Assembly (NCBI RefSeq): GCF_016808335.1
Contig: NC_053142.1
Coordinates: 972,541-1,036,540, forward strand
Direction: 5' to 3'
Source of the DNA: Panicum virgatum
Taxonomy: Eukaryota; Streptophyta; Magnoliopsida; Poales; Poaceae
Length of the DNA stretch: 64,000 nucleotides
Position 1 is the first letter of the stretch; each line of letters begins with the position of its first letter. This document shows, piece by piece, positions 55,301-64,000 of the stretch. The translations under genes were made by a program, and so were the position numbers. A model generated the notes under the pieces. That model had not been told where the DNA came from and searched no databases. It worked only from the letters and a program-made list of their open reading frames with translations.

Positions 55301-56761
55301 CGAATTTAATTCAACCGCTCTGGCGGGAATATCTATTATAACCCCATGCTGAGTCATCCAATTCATCCCCAAGATGATATCTATACCCTCAAGTGGTAGG
55401 AGTATAAGGTCGGTGTTGATGATTAGGCTACCCAACTTGATTGGCACAAGTCGTATTATTTGATTCGAAGCAATTTTACCCTCTGGGGTTGATATCATGT
55501 ATGACCCTTTCGTGTGAATAAAATCCAAACCCACTTTTGCACCAAATTTTGCACCAATGAAACTATGCGATGCACCAGAATCAAATAATATAACTGTAGG
55601 CTTGTTGTGGATAGAAAATGTACCCGTCATCACTGGTGCGCCCTCAGGGAGTTCTGCAAGAGTGGTGAAATTGATACGCCCTTGCTTGACCTGAACAGTT
55701 TGCCTTCTGCCCTTGTTCTTGTTGTTTTGATTAAAGCCTTGGCCCTGATTTTGTCGCTTGGGTTGCGGGCACTCACGGGCGAAATGAGTTGAACTCCCAC
55801 AATTAAAGTAACGATTTACCTCACTTGGACGGGCTGGCGGTGGAGCAGTTGGCCTTGGGCCAGTTAACTGAGGAACAGGGAAACGTGCAACGCTCTGCTG
55901 CAGTGGAGGCCTGATAACCCAACGCCCTGGCTGAGGGGCTTTCTGAGGAATCTGGGGTGCAACATTCTGCACTACGCGATACCTCTGTGGCTGCGCACTA
56001 GAGGGTCCAGCTGGCGCTTTCCTCTTTTTCTCAGCACGGTGAGCCATGATACAGTCTTCTTGAGTGAGTGCGAGATTAACCAGCTCGTTGTATGTGTCTA
56101 CCCTAATGGGGTTTAGTCGTTCCTTGAGCTTGGTGTTTAAGCCTCTACGAAAATGATCATGCTTCTTAACATCTGTGTCAGCATGATAGCCCGCGTACTG
56201 ATAGAGATTGTTGAAAGTTTGGGCATATTGGAGAACTGTACGTGTCCCTTGAGTAAGAGCCAGGAACTCATTCAGCTTCCTATCCATGAGTCCTTCTGGA
56301 ATATGGTGACCCTTGAATGCAGCCTTGAATTCATCCCAAGTGGCAACGTGATCAGCTGGGAGCATGCCAAGGTAGTTATCCCACCAAAGACGAGCCGAAC
56401 CGCGAAGCTGTTGCGCGGCAAATCGAGTCTTGTTTTGCTCTGAGCATGGTGCCAGAAGTAGTGAAAACTTGGACTCAATTGTGCGAATCCAAGCATCCGC
56501 ATCCAGTGGCTCTTCTGTCTTGTTGAACAGAGGGGGCTGAGTTGCCAAGAATTCCGGGTAACCAACAGCTTGAGGTTGATGAACATTGGGTCCACCCCGC
56601 TGCTGTTGCTGTTGTTGCTGTCCCTGGACGAGTTGACGGAGCAACTCGGTTTGGGCGGCCAGATATTCCGCAAAGTTGGGTGGCGGTGGTGGCGGGCGCT
56701 GCGAACTGCTACCATTCGCGTCCCCGAAACCCTCAGGGTTGCCACGTGTCGCTCCCACCAT
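52346..56761 (-). pseudogene. gag-pol polyprotein of gypsy element 2 (broken)
   Basis: A frame of 1471 codons from ATG 56761 encodes the capsid protein and the copying and integration enzymes. The ATG directly follows the acceptor-like CCATTCCAG. The zinc knuckle lacks its first cysteine ([14 protein letters not shown]). The protease DSGA is at about 394, reverse transcriptase FIDD at Asp707 and Asp708, RNase H YCDASG at Asp854, and the integrase triad at Asp1137, Asp1198 and Glu1234. A TGA at codon 1388 (52600-52598) cuts the frame before the chromodomain-like tail (residues such as VLDQKERVTRR). A further single-base deletion near 52360 ends that tail early. The enzyme motifs themselves are intact. 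Confidence 0.92.
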
Positions 56762-57418
56762 CTGGAATGGCAATTTCTCTCATTAGTAGGGTGACATATG
56801 ACTTCCCCAAGTACAGAAGGGTAAGCGCGGAAAAGTAGTACTGGAACGAGTATAATATTAACAGGGACAGCAACGCTGTTTGTTACAAGAAAATTCATAA
56901 CTTGCACTCTGTTCATCGAAATGCGCTCAAATTTTTACAGCAGATAGATAATTCATCATACTACAACTTTGGTATTCAACTCCAAAGCTAAATCGACAGT
57001 TAAGGTGGGCGAAAAATGCAATTTCTGCCGCTATGTCCAGTCTGCTTTTCAGCAGGCCGAGGTGCAATGTTCGGGCCATAACTTTTGGCACACAGGTCTA
57101 AAAATGCTGAAATTTGGTGAGCACTTAGATCATGAAATTCATAACAACTTTGGTATTCAACACACAGCCCAGAAATGTAAGGAAACATGGATTAAAATTT
57201 AGACAAGTTTCTGCAGCGATAGACTCCACTGCAATTAAACCATTACAACCATCCATCAAGTTCTTAGCCAAAGCCTAAGCGATTAAGGTACTTTTACATA
57301 TGAGTGGTACTCTTTTACAAAAGCGAGGTACTCAACTCTTAGTTAGCCTATTACATCACCATCCAAAGTTAGGCTACCCTATAGAGGAGTATGCGCGAAA
57401 GACTACTTAAGACATCAT
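56762..57418 (-). other. orf0-gag spacer of element 2
   Basis: No ORF is supported. On the minus strand it ends in CCATTCCAG before the gag ATG, as in element 1, which is consistent with a 3' splice site. Confidence 0.45.
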
Positions 57419-58294
57419 CTAAAAGTCGTCCAGATTGTTGACTGAAGACTCGCTCCTCACTGGAGAGTGAGCTCCCAGAAGTGGTGGCAGGGGCACTCCA
57501 GACGTAGTGTCAAGTCCTGAGATACCCTGAACCTCCTGGGGCTCCTCCTCCATGGCCTCGGGCTGGGCCTGCTGAGCCTCCAACATCTCGATGTGATCAA
57601 AGGCAGCATTTAGCTGAACCTGCTGGGCAGTGAACTGCTGCTCCAGAAGTGCAAAGTCAGCATCCCTGTTGTCCAAGAGAACATCACGCTCCTCAATTAG
57701 ACCCTCCAGCTGGCCAACATGGGCATCAAGATCCCTGATCTACTCATTCTTAGCAATCACTATCTCATGGCTGGTCCGTGCAGAAGCAATGATCTGGGAC
57801 ATGGCCTTGGCCTGTAAGGTCTGCAAGCGGTAGAGTGCATTCATGCACTTCACTGACATAGAGATAGTCTCTGCAGCTCTGTTCTGCTGAAGGTACCCAG
57901 TGTGTCCGACCCGACTAAGCCAGTTAGGGTCATTGGGCTGCTCTGCTGGGAAGAGGCCAATAGGAGCTAGTGTGACAGCTGCATAATTCTTTTCACAAAA
58001 CTTGTTGAGTGCTGTCATGGCTGCAACTTCCCAAGTGTCAACCAGACGGTGCCCAACTACCTCCAGCTCTAAGGAAGCCCAGTGAACTGGAAAAGGGTGG
58101 GGAGCATGAGTCATGCGCACGCGACAGCGCGCAACTCCCATCTCATGGAACTCCTCGCCCACATAGCGCGGGGGACTGGGATATCCGGCATCGCGCATCA
58201 CTTCCCAAAGAATGGAGGGAAAACCCTGCCAGTGTGTGCACTCGGAGTGTGCACGCCCATCCTCATCAAACACCAGGAGAGCAGGGGCAGCCAT
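57419..58294 (-). pseudogene. orf0 of gypsy element 2 (one in-frame TAG)
   Basis: A 291-codon homologue of orf0 in element 1. It starts at ATG 58294 directly after TTTGTACAG. Shared features include the start AAPALLVFDEDGRAHS, FPSILWEVM, PPRYVGEEF and a helical, coiled-coil-like middle. The C-terminal part is Gln/Glu-rich (EQQFTAQQVQLNAAFDHIEM). An in-frame TAG at 57742-57740 (codon 185) divides it, and the reading frame continues unchanged afterwards to 57419. The function is unknown. Conservation of length (291 against 292) despite low sequence identity argues that it is a real protein family. Confidence 0.7.
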
Positions 58295-59822
58295 CTGTAC
58301 AAATAGATATGCACAAGTGAGTGATGGCTAAAACAGATTTTGGGTAGTGCACGAAAACGAGTACAACTGAAAGCATAGAGCTCTAAAAATTCTCAAAATT
58401 TACAGGGACATTCCTAAGGTTCTTAGGCACAACTTTGCTAGTCAACTCAAGAGCTAGATCAGAGCCTAAGAAGGTCTTATCCTTATAGTTTTGCTTTGCT
58501 GCCAGCCCAGAATTTTCAGTGACCAGAGAGCTAGTAAACTGAGTGCTGAGGACACACTACTAAGCCTAAAATTACCAAATTTTTACAGAAGCTTGGTAAG
58601 TAAATTTAGCACAAGTTTTGTGTTGAACACTTCTGCAGAAAATATCTCTAGGAAGGCCTAAAAATTCGTGCAACCCAAGTGCTCAAAGCTGACAGAAAAA
58701 CTGGGTGTCAAAGTTTCTAATGTGCCCCAATGTATACAAGTCGAAAAATTCCCAAATTTAAACAAAAACTAGTAGACAAGTTTTGGAGCAAAATTATCCA
58801 CTGGCGCCTCTACAGATAAAGTCTTCTACCATGCCAAATAATTCACCTTCCACGATATAGCAGAAATGACAGATTTCTAGATAGACCTTAATTGAGAGAA
58901 GATGAACCTTGCTCACGTGCAAACCTTAACCTTACCGACTAACCCACATCTATTTTCAGTGGCTTTCAATTATATGAGTATGATGCATGCACGACCTAAT
59001 CGTCCTCCCAAGGAAAACAATTGCCAAATAGTTTTGGGCTTACGGGGTTAGCACCGGTGGCATGGCACAATTTACGTCTCTCCCTATATAGATTTCTAGC
59101 CGAGTTCTAACCGTGCTTAACTTACGTAATCGCGGTTAGTGTACCTGCAGAAAATTGACAGATATAAATTTCATTGAACCTTTCATGCCAGCACACATGA
59201 AAGCGTCCCCAGACATTACCGCTCACTATAGAAGCGGCATCCATGCGTCCAACACTGCATGGACAGCGCTCATACGCTACCGAGGTGACGTATTCACGGT
59301 TTCTTTTTACTCCCAATATAATCGACCGATGGTCGGTATATTGGCAGCAGCTCAAGTAGGCCACTGCTTGAGCGCAGCGTTCGGTTCGCATCACCGACGG
59401 GAAGGTCAAACTCTCTCAGCTGACTGAGCATACTTTACTCCCAATATAGCCAACTAATAGTTGGTATATTGGCAGCACCTCAAGTAAGCCACTGCTTGAG
59501 GGCAGCGTTCGGCTCGCATCACCGACGGGAAGGTCAAACTCTCTCAGTTGACTGAGGATCCTTACCGTCTTACCTTAGCGTAGGTGCGTCGTTACATAAT
59601 GTAAAGTACTGAATTTAAGTACAGAAAGAAATGTGCTGGAAGTCAGTCATAAATAAACCATAAGTTAGATAGCCACCTGATAACTCCCATAATATCCCTA
59701 GGGCTTTACGTACTATACACAATCCTTAACGAACCAACGTATTTACTAAATGTGATTATGTGGCAAAGTTTTAAGTAAAACTTTTAAAATCTAGTCGCAC
59801 TCTCGGGTGTGCGCTTTGTTCG
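58295..59822 (-). other. Untranslated leader of element 2
   Basis: About 1.5 kb between the PBS and orf0 without a supported gene. It contains the 128-bp duplication at 59306-59561 and ends at the acceptor-like TTTGTACAG before orf0. Confidence 0.5.
59306..59561. repeat. 128-bp tandem duplication with internal hairpins
   Basis: Two copies, 59306-59433 and 59434-59561. Each begins TTTACTCCCAATATA and contains complementary CCAATATA and TATATTGG arms, followed by a shared GCATCACCGACGGGAAGGTC stretch. It lies near the PBS in the leader. Confidence 0.85.
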
Positions 59823-59834
59823 GCTCTGATACCA
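59823..59834 (-). other. Primer binding site of element 2 (tRNA-iMet type)
   Basis: The minus strand reads TGGTATCAGAGC two bases after the 5' LTR end, identical to the PBS of element 1. Confidence 0.92.
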
Positions 59835-59836
59835 GC

Positions 59837-62800
59837 TGTGGCAGTACCGCCCTAATTAATCTGGCTCAAGTGCGCTAACCATCATCTTAAAGATAATCCC
59901 GGCTAACACGCACTTCAAACGGAGTAATTCGGTAGTGCTGTCGGGTAAAGTCCCGAGGAATCCACCTGAGCGTCGATCGAACCCAAAGCTTACATGTAAC
60001 CCACACGAAGGTGAGTCCAGAGAGTACAACATTTGCCAGATGCATTATATTACAGAGTCTTAGCTTAAGTATTACAAACCAAGTTCGAAATCTTCGAAAG
60101 GTACTTGAAGTTCGAATTGCAAGTAGTTCAGAGTTTACTGTAGCGGAAATAAAACGAGTTCTAAACGACGATACATGATGTCATGATGGAGCCCGTACAT
60201 GACATCACTCGGCATTGTCATCGTTGGCCGGAGTCGTATCCCACTCCACCGACCAACCAGGAGGCAGAGTACATGGCCAAGTCAAACTAGCAATCATGTC
60301 CTCAAAGGTATCACCTGAAACAAAATTGAGCCACAAGCAAGGCTGAGTATACTAATACTCAGCAAGGCTTACCCGACTAGGATATAGCTAGCCCTCTAAC
60401 TAGACATGCAAGGCTTTTGGCTTGAGGGGTTTGTCTTTGCCGAAAAGCAATAAAGAGTAAGTCCTTATTTTCCGATTTTAGCTTTCAAGTTCTAGTTTGA
60501 TTAACCATTCTACATTAGCATCTATCCTAAAGCATACATGGTGAAAAACAATTATTTTTCCTCATTCAACCATATTTCTCATCATCATTGTTCCACTTCT
60601 TACTCTATGTGACAAAAGGGTTAAGCAGTCTCAATATCCGTGAGAGACGGACGATTCGAATCGAATTTGTTAACCTGGCCAGGCAGACCTAAACACACGC
60701 ATGGGGAATACAATCACCCACGCGACTTTTCCCCTTTTCCCCGGGCATGAAACAAGCCCACCGCCCTAGGGTGCCCTGCACCCGTGCGTGACCATAGACC
60801 AAACAGTGGGGAGTATGTTCCACGGCCGGTTCCATCAGGTACTTAAGCTTACCGATTACCATATTCTCGGCATGTGGTTAGTACGTTCAAACGCTTAACC
60901 ACCACTACCACACACCGCGGCCTTATCCATTTTCACTAAACAGACGGGGTATCCTGAGTACCACAACCCCGCCCGTAAACCTTATATTGCAGTGCGTAGT
61001 AGTCATTCAACTCCTATAAGCTCACGAGTGACAGGAAATCACTCGACTTCTACCGAACCATTAGCATAGCCAACTAGCGACCTACACATACTAGTGTTCA
61101 AGCATAGGTACCTAGGTTCATGCAACTAAGGTTCCAAACAATTCCTGCAACTTAAATGCACAAATAAATAGGAATATAAATAGTTGCATAAATTTAGAAT
61201 AGGTAGGACATGCTCCGGGGCTTGCCTTCCTGAGCGGAGCTAGCCTTGGGCTCTTCTGAACTCTGGTTCAGGTCTTCAGTGACTTCAGTTAGATTAACTT
61301 GAGCTTCACGCTGCTCACTCTCGGACTCCGGCACCAACTCGTACGTACCGTCAGGGAGAGTAGTCGAATCTATATGAAATGCATAAGCGTGAGTTATTTT
61401 AGTGATACGATTTAATCAATTCTTCACTAAAGAGTTGTAATCCAACGCAACTCAAGATGATTTGCAATATATATTGCTACAACATTTTGGGCAATCATTT
61501 AGAGTAATGACCATTAACTGATTTCACAAAGTTACTAGGGTGGATTTTACCTATTATCCCTATGCAGCAAAAGAAATGATTTTTCTTATTTATTACTAGG
61601 TTAAGCATGTCCTTATCATAAATAAAGTTAAACAGAGATTCTGGGTTTGAAAATTTTATGCAAGGTACAACTCTGAGAAACTTGCCTACTGTGAAATTTT
61701 TAGCTCATTTTATGCAGCCTGTTAACCATGAAAAATAAAACAAACAGATACTGCTAGAAACAAAAATGAATTTTACAGGTCAAACTATGCAATTACTGGT
61801 ATTGAAATTTTAACTGAGTGTTGTCTATCTAAAGATTAGCCTGCCATAAATTTTTCACAATTAAACAAGCATTGTACAGGGCATGAAAAATAGAGCAAAG
61901 TATAGCTGCATGGATCAAAAACTAATTTCTACAGACTGTTCTAGCCAGTTCCAGAGCCTCATCTTTTTCCAGCACAGTTATATACTCAAATTTAACACCT
62001 AGAAAAATTATTAGAATTTTTCATGCACAGAAACTATTTTTAATGATTTAATGTAGCTATCCTCACCAAAAATCATTTGGTCCAGATTGACTTAACTAAA
62101 AATTCTCAAACTTTTTCTGTAGACTCTTGGAACTAAAATACAAGTACTGTAAAAGTTTGAACCCATGAAACATATCATAACCACTTGGATAAATAAAACT
62201 ATCCTTCCTAGGCATACAACAAGATTTAAATAAACTGATAGCTAGGCATGTAAACTGTCCACGAATTTTTTACACAAGCTTATACATCTAACATGTAACC
62301 CACTGACCAAAAATGGCTAATAGCTCATGCTTGTAACTTGAGATCTAATATAAAGTACATTTTCTTTGTATTTTAAATGAAATAAAAATTGTTGAGCAAA
62401 TGGAAAAGTGCATGTAGAAAAAGTTGTATATATCTTTGCAAAGATTCCAGAACAATTGAGTTTGCATTTTTCTGATTTTTCTACGATTTTTAAACGAATT
62501 TACTAGTTTGCTGTTTTTCAAAACAAAAAGAAAAAGGAAATGTAATCTTGCATCTAGGCCCCTGGAACAAATTGGGGGCTCACAGACATGCCCTTGGCCG
62601 GAGCCAAGAACAGGGGAGGCGGCGGCGGGGGTTTCCCGGCGAGGAGAAGGCTCGCCGGCGGCGGGGAAGTGGGGGAACGGCAAGAGGGAGGCGAGAGCTA
62701 CTCGAAGGTAGGCTTGTCGAGGTCGGGGGCGGCCAGTGGCAGGGTGGGCGGCGGAGCAGTGGCTCGTCGGCGGCGTCGAGCTGTGGCGGCGCCGCTCCGG

Positions 62801-64000
62801 CATGGGATGAAGGGCGACGACCGGCCGGGAAGCTTCACTGGACCACGAGAGAGCGAGTTTGGGGGTCAATTTGTGTCGGGGAGGGGCGGGGAGTAGGGCT
62901 CCACGGCGGCCTAAGGAGGAGCGGCGGCCATGGCGCCGGCGGCGGCGTTCCAAGGCGCGGGGAGGGGAGGGGGAGCTCGGTTTGGGGTGGAACGGAAAGG
63001 GGAGGAGCGGGAACGCGGGGTGGCGAAGCAAAATGGGGAGGAGAGGGCTGCGGAGGGGAACTCGGCAGTGGAGCTCAGGCGGCGGCCATGGCGGGCAGCG
63101 GACGGCGTGCGGCGTTCCTGGGCAAGGGCGAGGAGGAGCGGCTCTAGGAGAGGGAGGGGAGTGGACCGGGGATGCGAGAACGGCTCCTGGGAAGGCAATT
63201 AGAGAGGGGGAAGCTCGGTAGGGGAGGGGCGCGGGGTGAAGGCACGGCGCCGTCCGGGCTCACTTGTCGCGACGGCGGCGTCGCGGAGCGGCAGCAGGCC
63301 CATTCCTCGCGCCCCCGAGGTCAACGGCGTGCGTGCGTGGCTGGGTGGGTAGTGGCGTGTGGGGAGAGGGAAGGGAGGCGTCGGTGGCATGGCCGGGCGG
63401 CGGGGCAGTAATGGCGCGGCGGCAGGCGCTGCGATGATGGCGAGCGGGTGCCGTGGCGGGCGGCGTGCGCGCTCGAGTGGGGTGGTGATGGCGTGGTGCA
63501 GCGAGGCAGCAGCGAGGCGGCAGCAGGACAGCGAGCACTAGCGGCCAGCGGCGCGGCGAGCGGGTGGCAGCGGCGCGTGCTCTGCCGCGCGCGCAGGGAG
63601 GGGAGAGTCAGCGAGGGAGAGAGAGAGAGGGGAGAGAGAAAGGGAGTGGAGAGAGAGAAAAGAAAGTCCACGGTTTGACTTAGCCAAAACTCGAAATTTT
63701 CAATGGAAACTCGAAAAATTTTGAACACGAAAGTTGTTGAAAATTCCATTTCCTACAACTTTCCTTTCAGGCAAAACTTCGTTTGAGTAATGATTTGAAA
63801 GTTAAAAATTTGAATTCAAGTTTAAATGATCCCACTGTTTTTCTGGGTTTACTCAAAATTTCATGTTATAACTTGAAAAACTTTGAACACAAAAGTTGTT
63901 TATATTGTCAAACCCTACAACTTTTGTTTTGGGCAAAAGTTCATTTTAGCAAAGGTGCGAGAGTTGACTTTTTGGTGTATTTAAACGGAATTTCGGCTTT
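59837..64000 (-). repeat. 5' LTR of gypsy element 2 (incomplete)
   Basis: 4164 bp of the LTR are present, and about 83 bp are missing beyond the window by comparison with 52157-52239. It is very similar to the other LTR, with scattered substitutions and a few indels, the largest an extra stretch around 63085-63140. The conserved hairpin is at 60343-60362 and the GC-type donor-like block at 61210-61226. Confidence 0.93.

Larger units (their letters stand above)
48070..64000 (-). mobile_element. Ty3/gypsy chromovirus-type retrotransposon 2 (5' LTR cut by window end)
   Basis: Minus-strand element with the same plan as element 1: 5' LTR (59837 to beyond 64000), PBS (59834-59823), leader, orf0 (58294-57419), gag-pol (56761-52346), polypurine tract (52252-52240) and 3' LTR (52239-48070). 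The LTR ends are TGTAACACC and GCCACA. The coding regions have a TAG in orf0, a TGA and a frameshift at the gag-pol 3' end and a lost zinc-knuckle cysteine, so this copy is more decayed than element 1. The right target duplication is outside the window. Confidence 0.94.

Overview
The window looks like a repeat-dense intergenic stretch of a large plant nuclear genome, very probably a grass (Poaceae, panicoid-like). The evidence is chromodomain-bearing Ty3/gypsy elements with very long GC-rich LTRs, Helitrons encoding Rep/helicase and RPA-like proteins, a Pack-MULE, CACTA- and hAT-like remnants, an L1-type LINE, and GC-rich single-exon host genes. The species cannot be named from the sequence.

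Layout. (1) 1-24417 is a minus-strand autonomous-type Helitron running off the left edge. It holds a five-exon RPA-like gene (22451-21308) and a Rep/helicase gene (18116 to beyond position 1). The helicase gene is split by a complete 14.1-kb Ty3/gypsy element (3203-17285, TSD AAATG) and probably by a smaller plus-strand Helitron (18458-20724). (2) 24418-28223 is mostly low-copy-looking DNA with one intact host gene (25739-26779) for an acidic then lysine-rich nuclear-type protein. (3) 28224-35040 is a decayed gypsy gag broken by a MITE, an inversion and an L1 LINE, followed by CACTA-like ends. (4) 36655-38635 holds two related F-box-like genes, one frameshifted and one truncated. (5) 39926-46817 is a non-autonomous LTR element carrying a 1076-bp Pack-MULE with a perfect 9-bp TSD (41698-42773) and a 2.8-kb Helitron (43077-45910). 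That Helitron has fused fragments of a tyrosyl-tRNA-synthetase-like gene and a 6-phosphofructokinase gene. (6) 48070-64000 is a second Ty3/gypsy element on the minus strand, with its 5' LTR cut by the window edge.

The two gypsy elements are relatives: same PBS, same order (orf0, gag-pol, chromodomain), long LTRs, and shared LTR motifs (a hairpin, a GC-type splice-donor-like block and a U3 inverted repeat). In both, orf0 and gag start directly after a splice-acceptor-like CAG, which suggests differential splicing of one genomic RNA. The nesting gives a relative history: the helicase gene is older than the gypsy insertion, gag is older than the MITE and LINE, and the LTR element is older than the Pack-MULE and the capture Helitron.

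All coordinates were read by hand. Splice sites are GT-AG matches judged by eye and by reading-frame continuity. No alignment or database search was possible.
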